Origin: Subdoligranulum variabile
GTDB lineage: Bacteria; Bacillota; Clostridia; Oscillospirales; Ruminococcaceae
Length of the DNA: 64,000 bases
NCBI RefSeq assembly: GCF_025152575.1
Contig: NZ_CP102293.1
Coordinates: 2,232,001-2,296,000 of the forward strand
Direction: 5' to 3'
Both the position numbers and the translations under genes were made by a program. This document shows positions 17,136 to 26,163 of the stretch, piece after piece. The notes beneath the pieces are model-generated. The model saw nothing but the letters and a program-made list of their open reading frames with translations. It ran no database searches and was not told the DNA's origin. Every line of letters starts with the position of its first letter. Position 1 is the stretch's first letter.

Positions 17136-18020
17136 ATGCCAAACGTCGGGATCGTTATCTCCAACTATAACGGCTGGCAGGACACCGTCCGGTGTCTGGA
17201 AAGCCTGCAAAAGCAGACCTGCCGGGACTTCGAGATCATCCTGCTGGATGATGCCTCCACCAACGATTCGGTGCAGCAGCTGCAGCAGCATCTGACAGAC
17301 AATACCGTCTTTTTGCCCCAGCAGGAAAACACCGGCTTTGCGGCGGTGAACAACGTGGGCATGCGCCGGGCGCTGGCGGACGGCTGCCAATGGGTGCTGC
17401 TGCTCAACAATGATACGGTGGCTGCCCCGGATTTTGTGGAAACGCTGCTGCGGGAAACCCCGGCGGGGGCGGTCAGCTGCCCCAAGATGCTGTTTATGGA
17501 CCCGCCGGATGAGATCTGGTTTGCGGGCGGGGAACTGGACCGGGCCACCGGCAAGGTGAAGCACCTGGGCGGCCACGCGAAGGATGGTCCGGCCTTTGCC
17601 GAAAAAAAACAGGTCAGTTTCATTACCTTCTGCTGCGTGCTGCTGCCGCGGCAGGTGATCGAACGGGTGGGTTTCCTGGATGAAACGCTGTTTATGTACT
17701 GCGAGGATGTGGATTACTGCATCCGTCTGGCGGACGCCGGTGTACCGCTGTGGTTTCTGCCCGATGCCAGAATCTGGCATAAGGCCGGCGGCAGTGCCGG
17801 CGGCATGCTGTCGGTATACTACATCACCCGCAACACGCTGTATCTGACCTGCAAGGGCAAAAGCCCTGCCGCCATCCGCGCCAGGACACTGCCGGTGCTT
17901 CTGACCGGGGCGGCACGGTACGCTCTGACCAAACTGCTGGGCCGCAAAAAAGGCCGCAGCTATGGCGCTTTCCGCGGCGCGCTGGATTTCTGGCGCGGCC
18001 GGATGGGGCGCATGGAATGA
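17136..18020 (+). CDS. GT2 glycosyltransferase (rhamnosyltransferase type)
   Basis: 294 residues. GT-A fold with the nucleotide-binding opening VGIVISNYNG, LLDDAST, and the DXD-like LLLNNDTV. The later segment GFLDETLFMYCEDVDYCIRL is characteristic of the WbbL/RfbN rhamnosyltransferase subgroup. It probably adds a sugar to the lipid-linked glycan on the cytoplasmic face. An AAGGAG site formed by the end of the previous gene drives it. Donor and linkage cannot be read from sequence. Confidence 0.82.
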   Translation: MPNVGIVISNYNGWQDTVRCLESLQKQTCRDFEIILLDDASTNDSVQQLQQHLTDNTVFLPQQENTGFAAVNNVGMRRALADGCQWVLLLNNDTVAAPDFVETLLRETPAGAVSCPKMLFMDPPDEIWFAGGELDRATGKVKHLGGHAKDGPAFAEKKQVSFITFCCVLLPRQVIERVGFLDETLFMYCEDVDYCIRLADAGVPLWFLPDARIWHKAGGSAGGMLSVYYITRNTLYLTCKGKSPAAIRARTLPVLLTGAARYALTKLLGRKKGRSYGAFRGALDFWRGRMGRME

Positions 18021-18048
18021 ACTGTCAACGAAAGGGGAATGGGCCGCG

Positions 18049-18999
18049 ATGGAAAATCTGCTGACCGTGCTGGTGGCACAGTACCGGCCCGACGGGGCGG
18101 CGCTGCGGCGCACGCTGGCTTCCCTGGTTTTGCAGGATACCCGGGATTTCTCCGTGGTGCTGGCGGATGACGGTTCTTCGCAGAATTTCTTTGCGGAGAG
18201 TACAGCCTACCTGGCAGCCCACGGCATCACCGAAGTGCAGGCCGTGGCTCTGCCGCAGAACGGCGGTACGGTGTGCAACGTCCTCAACGGCTTGCAGAAG
18301 GTTGCCAGCCGCTGGGTGCTGACCATTTCGCCGGGGGACTATCTCTATGATGAGGGGACGCTGCGCTGGTGGCTGGAACGCCTGCAGGCGGATCAACCTC
18401 GGGTAGCCTTCGGCCGGCAGGCCTACTACACGCCGGTACCGGAACCGATACCCGTTCCGGGGGAAACACCCTTTGACCGCACTCCCTATGACCCGGCGCA
18501 CTACGATGCGGCTGCTATCAAGCGCAATCTGCTGCTTTACGATGACGGCATCAGCGGCTGCGGCATGGTGTACGAGCGGGATCTGCTGGCGGAGGCGCTG
18601 CAGACCATGGCCGGGCAGGTCCGCCTGGCGGAGGATTTTGCCCTGCGGCTGTTTGCGGTGCAGGGCATCCGTATTACGCGGTATGACCGGCTGACCAGCT
18701 GGTATGAGTATGGCGGGGGTGTTTCCACCGACGAGGCAGCCCGCCGGCGGATGGCCGCCGAATGGCGTGCCATGGTGGAACTGCTCCACCGGCAGTATCC
18801 CAGGGACCGCACGGTCCGCCTGGCATACGCCTATTTTTTCAATGACCGGCACAAAAGCCGGCTGGTGCGCGGGGTGATCGGGCGTCTGGTGGTACCCCAG
18901 AACGCGCCGTTCAAGAAAGCGCAGCGGGCCTGGCAGCCCCCGACCAACGGGGAGGCCGCACAGCTGCAGCAAATCTATGCCACGGCGGCACAGCCGTAA
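18049..18999 (+). CDS. GT2-like glycosyltransferase
   Basis: 316 residues. The N-terminal pattern (LTVLVAQYRPDGAALRRTLASLVLQ, then VVLADDGSSQNF) is a GT-A opening, while the usual DXD is replaced by TISPGDYLYDEG. The ATG at 18049 follows AAAGGGG; the longer in-frame extension to 17962 would overlap the upstream gene by 59 bases and is not favoured. The acceptor is unknown. The middle part (about residues 120-240) is diverged from standard GT2 sequences. Confidence 0.65.
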   Translation: MENLLTVLVAQYRPDGAALRRTLASLVLQDTRDFSVVLADDGSSQNFFAESTAYLAAHGITEVQAVALPQNGGTVCNVLNGLQKVASRWVLTISPGDYLYDEGTLRWWLERLQADQPRVAFGRQAYYTPVPEPIPVPGETPFDRTPYDPAHYDAAAIKRNLLLYDDGISGCGMVYERDLLAEALQTMAGQVRLAEDFALRLFAVQGIRITRYDRLTSWYEYGGGVSTDEAARRRMAAEWRAMVELLHRQYPRDRTVRLAYAYFFNDRHKSRLVRGVIGRLVVPQNAPFKKAQRAWQPPTNGEAAQLQQIYATAAQP

Positions 19000-19027
19000 A
19001 ACCAGTCTGTAAGGAGAAGCCCCCTTC

Positions 19028-20581
19028 ATGGAGCAGTTTTTGGATACAATGGAAGAGAAGGTGCGCGGCGGAGTCAGGCGGATTGACCGTCCGCTGCTGG
19101 CGGCGGTGTCTCTGGCGGCACTGGCCGGTATGCTGCTGGCTCACGGGTTTGCTTTCGCCAACCTTTTCCCCAATCATGACAGCACCGTCGTCGTTTTCGA
19201 CGCCCAGTGGACCATGTACGTGCTGGGCCGCTGGGCGCAGAACCTCTACTTTCCGCTGATCCGCGGCAAGATTGCGGCGCCCTGGCTGATCGGTATTTTC
19301 AGTACGGTGTATATTGCATTTTCGGGGTACTGCATAGCGGCTTTGCTGCGGCTTCGCCGGAGCGCCGCCGCACTTTTGACCGGATTGCTCGCCTGCTGTG
19401 CTACGGTGACCGCTATGCTGGCCACCTACAATCTGTGGACGGATGCCCATCTTATGGGGATGGTCCTGGCCTGCGCCGGCGTCTTCTGCCTGGAAAAGGC
19501 ACGCCCGGTTCCCGGGTTCTGCGCCGCGGCGGTCCTGTTCTGCGGTTGTCTGGCTTTTTATCAGGCCTATATTCAGTTCGCGCTGGGACTGTTTTTGCTG
19601 ATCCTGGTGCGGCAGGCCCTGGAAGATACCTCCTGGCGGGCCTGGCTGCTGCACGGCGTGCGCGCGCTGGCGGCATTGGCGGCGGGAGCCGTGCTGTATC
19701 TGATTTCCGTCAAGGTTTCCCTGGCGCTGACCGGCTACCAGCTGGCTGATACCGGCAATGGTCTTGCGCAGCTGACCCGGCTGGGGCCGGCGGCGATCCT
19801 GGCGGGGATCCCGGCTACCTATAAAAACTTCTTCCAGACCCTGCTGGGCTATTCCGGGTGGAATGACCGGGGGATGCGGGTGGCCAGCGCGTTCATGCTG
19901 CTGCTGGCCCTGTGGGGCCTTTGGGTGCGGCTGCGCGGACGCAAGGACCGTACCGTGCTGCAGACGCTGATCGCGGTGGTTCTGCTGCCCCTGGGACTCA
20001 ACGTGGTATATCTGCTGGCATCCGGCAATGTGTACATTCTGATGCAGCACGCGGTTTTCCTGATCTATGCATTGCCTCTGCTGCTGCTCTCCGGGGAAGA
20101 CCTTCCCCGCCCGCCCCGTGCGCTCTGGCGCTGGGGTACGGCCCTGCTCTGTGTGTTCCTGATGGTGCGGATGATCATCTGTGCCAACGGCGCGTATGTT
20201 TACACAAAACTGGTCTATGACCAGACGGCGCGGCAGATGACGGCTGTGATGGCAGAGGTACAGCAGCTGCCCGGATATGAGGAGGGAACCACGCCGGTTG
20301 CCTTCGTGGGGGATTTCACCGACTCGCTCTTTGCCTATGAAAATCCGGCGTTCAGCCGCTATGAGGAGGGGGACCTGCACCAGGTCAACTCCGCCGTGAC
20401 CTACGACGGAACCATCAAATGGTGGTTCCAGCATGTGATGGGCAGCACGGCCAACGTGGTGGCCGATCAGGCGCAGCTCAATGCCTGGGCGGAAGATTCC
20501 CGCGTGGAAGAGATGCCGGTCTATCCGTATGACGGCTATTGTGCGATGATCGACGGTACAGCGGTCGTCAGGATCTCATAA
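19028..20581 (+). CDS. GtrII-like multispanning glycosyltransferase
   Basis: 517 residues with about 10 membrane helices in the first 400 residues, then a ~120-residue extracytoplasmic C-terminal part. The first outer loop contains FPNHDSTVV, like the acidic loop motif of GtrII/GT-C enzymes that use polyprenyl-phosphate sugars. Such proteins decorate glycan chains outside the membrane. TAAGGAG precedes the start. The family assignment is from layout and the HDS loop; a flippase or polymerase role is less likely but not excluded. Confidence 0.6.
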   Translation: MEQFLDTMEEKVRGGVRRIDRPLLAAVSLAALAGMLLAHGFAFANLFPNHDSTVVVFDAQWTMYVLGRWAQNLYFPLIRGKIAAPWLIGIFSTVYIAFSGYCIAALLRLRRSAAALLTGLLACCATVTAMLATYNLWTDAHLMGMVLACAGVFCLEKARPVPGFCAAAVLFCGCLAFYQAYIQFALGLFLLILVRQALEDTSWRAWLLHGVRALAALAAGAVLYLISVKVSLALTGYQLADTGNGLAQLTRLGPAAILAGIPATYKNFFQTLLGYSGWNDRGMRVASAFMLLLALWGLWVRLRGRKDRTVLQTLIAVVLLPLGLNVVYLLASGNVYILMQHAVFLIYALPLLLLSGEDLPRPPRALWRWGTALLCVFLMVRMIICANGAYVYTKLVYDQTARQMTAVMAEVQQLPGYEEGTTPVAFVGDFTDSLFAYENPAFSRYEEGDLHQVNSAVTYDGTIKWWFQHVMGSTANVVADQAQLNAWAEDSRVEEMPVYPYDGYCAMIDGTAVVRIS

Positions 20582-20597
20582 AGAAAGGCAGCAAACG

Positions 20598-21011
20598 ATG
20601 ATTCTTCAAACCATCAGCATGAAAAGCGTGACGGCAGAGGGGATGGGAACGCTCTCGGTCTTTGAGGCGGAGCGGGATGTGCCCTTTGCCATCAAGCGCA
20701 TCTATTATATTTACGGGGCTCCCGAAGGGGTGCAGCGCGGCGGGCATGCCCATAAAGCGCTGCGCCAGGTGCTGTGGTGCCCCTACGGCAGCATCCTGAT
20801 CCGGCTGGACGACGGCACCGAAAAGAGCGAGGTACTGCTCAATGACCCGGCCAAGGGGCTCATCGTGGAGCACTATATGTGGCGGGAGATGATCTGGCAG
20901 CAGAAGGACTCGGTGCTCTGCGTGGCGGCCGATTCTTACTACGATGCCGACGATTACATCCGGGATTACGACGCCTTTCTGGCGGCGGTTGCCCATCCCG
21001 GCCAGAACTGA
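20598..21011 (+). CDS. fdtA: dTDP-4-keto-6-deoxyglucose 3,4-ketoisomerase (FdtA/QdtA-like)
   Basis: 137-residue cupin. YYIYGAPEGVQRGGHAHKALRQVLWC contains the RGxHAH core with the catalytic His pair of the WxcM/FdtA family. It converts dTDP-4-keto-6-deoxyglucose to the 3-keto isomer with galacto (FdtA) or gluco (QdtA) configuration; the sequence alone does not decide which. It supplies the substrate for the aminotransferase at 16018. RmlA and RmlB, which make the precursor, are not in the window. Confidence 0.85.
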   Translation: MILQTISMKSVTAEGMGTLSVFEAERDVPFAIKRIYYIYGAPEGVQRGGHAHKALRQVLWCPYGSILIRLDDGTEKSEVLLNDPAKGLIVEHYMWREMIWQQKDSVLCVAADSYYDADDYIRDYDAFLAAVAHPGQN

Positions 21012-21029
21012 CCCAGGAGGAAACACACT

Positions 21030-21935
21030 ATGCAGCAGAATCAGCCCGCCCGGCAGGGCAGCCAATGTGTCATCGGCAGCGATGTCCGGTTCGGTGAAAA
21101 TGTCACGCTGGGCCACCACTGCATCCTGGAGGACGGCGTAGTCCTTGGCGACAATGTCTATCTCGATTCCAACACCATCGTCCGCCGCGGGGTGACGCTG
21201 GGGGCGGATTCTTTTGTGGGCGCCAACTGCATCCTCGGCGAATATCAGATGGATTTTTGCCGGGATCGCAGCGCGCCCGTTCATCCGCTGACCATCGGGG
21301 CCCATGCGCTGATCCGCAGCAACACGGTTCTGTACAGCGGTTCTTCCATCGGGGAGGGCTTCCAGACCGGGCACCACGTGACGATCCGGGAAAAGACCTG
21401 GATCGGCGACCATGTGAGCGTGGGCACCCTGTCGGATATTCAGGGCAACTGCCGTATCGGCAACTACGTGCGGATGCACAGCAATGTGCATATCGGACAG
21501 CTGTCCCGGGTGGATGACTTTGTGTGGATCTTCCCCTATGTGGTGCTGACCAACGATCCCACACCGCCCTCGGAAAATTTTGTGGGGGTGCACCTGCACA
21601 GCTTTTCCATCGTGGCCACCGGCGCGCTGGTCATGCCGGGGCTGGAAATCGGCCAGGACGCCCTGGTGGCGGCCGGCGCCATCGTGACCAAGCCGGTGCC
21701 GCCCTATGCGGTGGTTGTGGGCAATCCCGGCCGGGTGACCTCCGATGTGCGCAAGGTGAAAAACAAGATCACCGGGGAACCGGTGTATCCCTGGCGGCAT
21801 CATTTCAAGACCTATATGCCCTGGGAGGACAGCGATTTCCAACGCTGGTACGACGGACTGGACCTGGCCGGAAAACAGCACTTCGGTCTGGAGTCCCTCC
21901 TGCCCGAAGACTCTGAAAAGGAAACGAAGCGATGA
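21030..21935 (+). CDS. Left-handed beta-helix acetyltransferase (FdtC/QdtC-like)
   Basis: 301 residues. Residues about 12-230 are hexapeptide repeats (IGSDVRFGENVTLGHHCILEDG and onwards) ending in GALVMPGLEIGQDALVAAGAIVTKPVPPYAVVVGNP, the acetyl-CoA-binding end of the helix. In context it would N-acetylate the C3 amine to give dTDP-Fuc3NAc or Qui3NAc. A non-repeat C-terminal tail of ~65 residues is longer than in most QdtC proteins. The stop overlaps the next start (ATGA). Confidence 0.8.
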   Translation: MQQNQPARQGSQCVIGSDVRFGENVTLGHHCILEDGVVLGDNVYLDSNTIVRRGVTLGADSFVGANCILGEYQMDFCRDRSAPVHPLTIGAHALIRSNTVLYSGSSIGEGFQTGHHVTIREKTWIGDHVSVGTLSDIQGNCRIGNYVRMHSNVHIGQLSRVDDFVWIFPYVVLTNDPTPPSENFVGVHLHSFSIVATGALVMPGLEIGQDALVAAGAIVTKPVPPYAVVVGNPGRVTSDVRKVKNKITGEPVYPWRHHFKTYMPWEDSDFQRWYDGLDLAGKQHFGLESLLPEDSEKETKR

Positions 21936-22990
21936 AACAGCCAAAGGTCAGTGTACTGATCTCCTTTTATAATCTGGCGCCCTACGTGGACCAGACGCTG
22001 GAAAGCGTCCTGGCCCAGAAAACCGACTTCCCGGTGGAGATCCTCTGCGCCGATGACGGTTCAGACGACGGCACCATCGAAAAGCTGCGGGCCTGGGAAC
22101 AGAAATATCCCGACTCCGTGCGGGTCTTCGTGATGGACCGCGTCCCCGGAGCCAAATACGAGGCCAACGAGCGCATCCAGCGGATGAACGCCATCCGCGG
22201 GCGTCTCTTCTATGAGGCCAAAGGGGAATATGTCTGCTACCTCGACGGGGATGATTTTTATACCGACGAGCACAAACTGCAGAAGCAGGCGGACATTCTC
22301 GACGCCGATACCGAGCATCAATACGTGGGCTGCGGCCACAACGGCTGCTACTACTGGGAGAGTACCGGCAGGACCGAACCCATCGAAAAGCCGCTGCGCG
22401 CCTGCAGCCTGACGGCGAAGGAGTACTGGAGTTTCCTCTACATCCACACCAACGCCCTGATGCTGCGCAATGTGGGGTTGCAGGGGATCGATCCCTACAC
22501 CAGCGGGGTGCAGATCATCGACAATATGCTCACCTTCCAGTTCCTGCCCTATGGCGGGATCTACTATCTGCCCGACTGCATGTTCAACTACCGGCAGATG
22601 GAGGGCAGCACCTACCATCGACGCAGTGTCTACCAGAACTATATTCTCAATGCGCTGATGCTCTATCAGCAGGCGGTGATCTGCAAGGGATTTTTTGCCA
22701 GCGGTCTGGTGCGCACCGTGTTCGAATACGGAGAGCTGTTTGCCGCCCGCAGGAATCCTCAGCTGACCAGGGAAGCCCAGACCTATATGGACAACATCCG
22801 CAGGTATCATGCGGGGCGTCTGCGGCGCATTGTCAACTACAACAACGAAAGTCTTCCGGCGCGCCTGTGGTGCGAGATCGAGAATCCGGTCTGGTTCTTT
22901 CTCACCCGGGTCTGCCGCCATTTTATCTGGAAACCGAAGGTGCGTGCTCTGCTGGAGGAATCGCGCCGCAAGCAGGAACAGAATGCCTGA
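21932..22990 (+). CDS. GT2 glycosyltransferase
   Basis: 352 residues. SVLISFYNLAPYVDQTLESVLAQ and LCADDGSDDGTIEKL form the nucleotide-binding half; YLDGDDFY is the DXD-type metal site. An insertion after the first beta strand (PGAKYEANERIQRMN) precedes the acceptor part. It is coupled by an ATGA overlap to the acetyltransferase, so it may transfer the 3-acetamido sugar, but this is only positional inference. Confidence 0.82.
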   Translation: MKQPKVSVLISFYNLAPYVDQTLESVLAQKTDFPVEILCADDGSDDGTIEKLRAWEQKYPDSVRVFVMDRVPGAKYEANERIQRMNAIRGRLFYEAKGEYVCYLDGDDFYTDEHKLQKQADILDADTEHQYVGCGHNGCYYWESTGRTEPIEKPLRACSLTAKEYWSFLYIHTNALMLRNVGLQGIDPYTSGVQIIDNMLTFQFLPYGGIYYLPDCMFNYRQMEGSTYHRRSVYQNYILNALMLYQQAVICKGFFASGLVRTVFEYGELFAARRNPQLTREAQTYMDNIRRYHAGRLRRIVNYNNESLPARLWCEIENPVWFFLTRVCRHFIWKPKVRALLEESRRKQEQNA

Positions 22991-23008
22991 AAAGGGAAGG
23001 ATCATCCT

Positions 23009-24121
23009 ATGGAAGATATGCATGAACTGACCGCTGAACAGCAGGCGCAGCTGTTGCGCCATGAACTGGAAGCGGTATATGGTTCCTCATCCTACAAAAT
23101 CGGCCGGGCCATCACCTGGCTGCCCCGCCATGCGGCCCGGGGCCTGAAGTACCTTTTGCACAACGGCCCGGTGACCAGTGTGCGGTACATCATCCTGTAT
23201 GCAAAGTACCACAAGATCGCCAACAAGGACTATGCCTACTGGGCCTGCCTGAAGGAGAAGGACTATCCCGAGGCGCTGAAAAAGTGGTTCCTGGAGACCA
23301 ACTACACCCACACGCCGCTGGACCTGGACCATCCCAGGACCTTCAGCGAAAAGACCCAGTGGCTCAAGCTGCACGACCATCTGGAAGACAAGTACATGCT
23401 GGTGGACAAGTATCTTGTGCGGGACTGGGTCAAGGAAAAGATCGGAGAGGAGTACCTGATCCCGCTGCTGGGAGTCTACGATCACTTTGATGAGATCGAC
23501 TTTGACAAGCTGCCGGACAAGTTCATGCTCAAGACCAACCACGGCGCGGGGTGGAACATTCCCGTCCTGGACAAGAGCAAGTTTGACAAAGCCGAAGCCC
23601 GGGAAAAGGTGGAGCGCTGGCTCAAGCTGAACTACTGCTACCTGATGGGCGGCCTGGACCGTCAGTATGAGAAGATCCGCCCGCGCATCATCATTGAACA
23701 GTATATCGAAAACAACGGCGGTGATCTCTACGACTACAAGTTCTTCTGCTTTGACGGGGAACCGAAGATCATCCTGTATGTGACGGACCGCTATACCGAC
23801 GGGCAGGAGCGGATGATCTTCTACGATACCGACTGGAACCTGCAGCCCTTCAACTACGATATGCCGCTGGAACAGCCCCAGGATATTCCGCGCCCGAAGA
23901 ATCTGGAAAAGATGGTGGAGATCGCCCGGACGCTCAGCGCCGGCTTCACGATGGTGCGGGTGGACCTGTACTCGCTGCCCGACGGAACTATCAAGTTCGG
24001 GGAGCTGACCCTGACCACCGAGAGCGGTATCTCCCGCTGGCACCCCGAAAGCGCCAACCTCTATGTAGGCAGCATGATGCATCTGCCTGGGGTGGACGAT
24101 CAGCCGGCCGATGCCCGGTAA
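23009..24121 (+). CDS. TupA-like ATP-grasp protein
   Basis: 370 residues. After an N-terminal helical part (about 1-90), the segment TFSEKTQWLKLHD, LVDKYLVRDWVKEKIGEEYLIPLLGVYD, MLKTNHGAGWN and IIEQYIENNGGDLYDYKFFCFDGEPK matches the ATP-grasp TupA family. TupA is linked to the polyglutamate part of teichuronopeptide in alkaliphilic Bacillus; most homologues lie in glycan loci without a defined substrate. It may attach an amino acid or other carboxylate to the glycan. The final GELTLTTESG supplies the expected metal-binding Glu. Confidence 0.75.
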   Translation: MEDMHELTAEQQAQLLRHELEAVYGSSSYKIGRAITWLPRHAARGLKYLLHNGPVTSVRYIILYAKYHKIANKDYAYWACLKEKDYPEALKKWFLETNYTHTPLDLDHPRTFSEKTQWLKLHDHLEDKYMLVDKYLVRDWVKEKIGEEYLIPLLGVYDHFDEIDFDKLPDKFMLKTNHGAGWNIPVLDKSKFDKAEAREKVERWLKLNYCYLMGGLDRQYEKIRPRIIIEQYIENNGGDLYDYKFFCFDGEPKIILYVTDRYTDGQERMIFYDTDWNLQPFNYDMPLEQPQDIPRPKNLEKMVEIARTLSAGFTMVRVDLYSLPDGTIKFGELTLTTESGISRWHPESANLYVGSMMHLPGVDDQPADAR

Positions 24122-24131
24122 AGGAACCGTT

Positions 24132-25130
24132 ATGTTGGAACAAACCCCGAAAATCAGCGTACTGGTGCCGGTCTACCGGGCAGAAGAAACGCTGGATGCC
24201 TGTGTGCAGAGCATCCTGGCCCAGACGCTGGAAGATTTTGAACTGCTGCTGGTGGACGACGAAAGCCCCGATGATTGTCCGGCGCTCTGCGACGCCTGGG
24301 CAGCCCGGGACCCGCGCATCCGGGCGCTGCACCCGAAAAAAACAGGCCCGGGACCGTCCGGTGCACGCAACGCCGGGCTGGATGCGGCCCGGGGCGCCTG
24401 GATCACCATGGTGGACAGTGATGATACGATAGCCCCGGATCTTTTTGCCACGCTGTATGCGGCGGCGCAGGAGAGCGGTGCCGATCTGGTGATCTGCAAC
24501 AGCTGCCAGCGTTTTCCCGATGGCAGCTGCCGGGACCTGCCCGCAGAACAGCGGTTCGGCACCGACACGCTGCTGGAGGAGGACGCCTTCTGGGACGCCT
24601 TCAACACCCCCTGGATCAACCAGTTCACCGGTACGGCCCATCGGCTGTATGCGGCCAGGCTGTTTGACGGTGTGCGCTACCCCGAGGGCATGGTGCACGA
24701 GGATTACTATATTTTGCCCGATCTCATTGCCCGGTGCGGCAAGATTCAGTGCCTGGCCTATACGGGATACTACGTGCTGCAGCATGAAGGCAGCATCACG
24801 GCCACGGCCCGCCATGAGGTGCGTTTGGCCATGACCCGGGGCGACATCCACCGGGCGGCGTATTTTCTCACCCGCGGATGGTATGACCGGGCCGAGGGGG
24901 CGCTCACCGATGCGGCGGAGTTTCTCTACCGCAACAAGGCGGCCTACGATCTGCGCAAGCCCGGCCACCGGGCCGAGTTCACCGCCGTCAAAACGGAACT
25001 CTGCCGCGTTTACAACGATCTGGCGGTCCGCAAAGGGGCCCGCTCGCTGAAACTGCGCGCGGCGGCCCTGCATGCGGGGTTGCCGGTATTCCACGCCTAC
25101 CGGACCCTGCTGGCTGCCCGGCACAGCTGA
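24132..25130 (+). CDS. GT2 glycosyltransferase
   Basis: 332 residues. KISVLVPVYRAEETLDACVQSILAQTLEDFELLLVDDESPD is the GT-A opening, with MVDSDD as the metal-binding site. The ATG at 24132 has AAAGGA upstream; 24111 would overlap the previous gene and lacks a site. It is a close paralogue of the next gene (shared CPALCDAWA segment), suggesting local duplication and a repeated type of linkage. Confidence 0.82.
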   Translation: MLEQTPKISVLVPVYRAEETLDACVQSILAQTLEDFELLLVDDESPDDCPALCDAWAARDPRIRALHPKKTGPGPSGARNAGLDAARGAWITMVDSDDTIAPDLFATLYAAAQESGADLVICNSCQRFPDGSCRDLPAEQRFGTDTLLEEDAFWDAFNTPWINQFTGTAHRLYAARLFDGVRYPEGMVHEDYYILPDLIARCGKIQCLAYTGYYVLQHEGSITATARHEVRLAMTRGDIHRAAYFLTRGWYDRAEGALTDAAEFLYRNKAAYDLRKPGHRAEFTAVKTELCRVYNDLAVRKGARSLKLRAAALHAGLPVFHAYRTLLAARHS

Positions 25131-25152
25131 TTTTACCAAAAAGGAGACTGCC

Positions 25153-26121
25153 ATGCCTGCCATCAGCGTCATCATCCCGGTCTATCAGGTGGAGCGTTAT
25201 CTGGACGCCTGCGTTGCCAGCGTGGAGGGACAGACGTTTTCCGACCTGGAGATCCTGCTGGTGGACGACGGCAGTCCCGACGGCTGCCCGGCCCTTTGTG
25301 ATGCCTGGGCGCAGAAGGATCCCCGGGTGCGGGTGATCCACCGGGAAAACGGCGGCCTCTCGGCGGCCCGCAATACCGGGATTGAGGCGGCCACAGGGGA
25401 CTTTCTGGCCTTTGTGGATGCCGATGATCTGCTGGAACCCGATACCCTGCGCCGGGCTTACCAGGCCCAGCGGCAGCACAACGCCGATCTGGTGATTTTT
25501 AACCTGGTATATGTGGATGACCGGAATAAAGTGCTGCCTGTACCGGATTTTACCGGTTTCCGGGATGAAGTTCTGGACGCGGACGAGGTATGGCAGCGTT
25601 ACTTTGCGCTGGCCGAACAGAAGATCTATTATGTGGTGGCCTGGAACAAACTCTATAAACGGGAGCTGTTTGCCACCCTGCGCTATGCCGAGGGCAAACG
25701 GTACGAGGACCAGTTCCTGCTGCCCGGGCTGCTGGCACAGTGCCGGACCATCGTCTGCCTGGGCTATCCGGGGTACCGCTATGTGCAGCGGGGCGGCAGC
25801 ATCATGGCCCAGGGATCCAGCCGCAACTATCTGGACCGCAGCGAATTCCTGCTGGAATGGTGCGACTATTTTGCCGGAAAAGGGGACATGCTGCGGGCGG
25901 AAGGCCTGCTGAACGATGCTATCCGCAACCTCAGCGAAAAGGAACGGTTCGACCTGTCCACCCAAAGGCAGCGGGAACGGTACCGGGTGGCCTGCCGCGG
26001 CTGTGCCGATGCCTACGGCATGCTGGCACGCCGGACCGGACAGCACAGTATGGCCCTGCGGGCTTTCCTGCTGCGTTTGGGCCTGCCGGTCTATCTCAAA
26101 TTCTTGCAAAGCAGGCAGTAA
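25153..26121 (+). CDS. GT2 glycosyltransferase (paralogue of previous gene)
   Basis: 322 residues. ISVIIPVYQVERYLDACVASVEGQTFSDLEILLVDDGSPDGCPALCDAWA and FVDADDLLEP are standard GT2 features. The start at 25153 has AAGGAG nine bases upstream; the upstream in-frame extension lies in the previous gene. Strong similarity to 24132-25130 over the first half and at YAEGKRYEDQFLLPGLLAQC versus YPEGMVHEDYYILPDLIARC. Confidence 0.84.
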   Translation: MPAISVIIPVYQVERYLDACVASVEGQTFSDLEILLVDDGSPDGCPALCDAWAQKDPRVRVIHRENGGLSAARNTGIEAATGDFLAFVDADDLLEPDTLRRAYQAQRQHNADLVIFNLVYVDDRNKVLPVPDFTGFRDEVLDADEVWQRYFALAEQKIYYVVAWNKLYKRELFATLRYAEGKRYEDQFLLPGLLAQCRTIVCLGYPGYRYVQRGGSIMAQGSSRNYLDRSEFLLEWCDYFAGKGDMLRAEGLLNDAIRNLSEKERFDLSTQRQRERYRVACRGCADAYGMLARRTGQHSMALRAFLLRLGLPVYLKFLQSRQ

Positions 26122-26163
26122 GGACTGCCGTCCGGCGGATGCCGGAGAAAAAAGGAGCTACAC

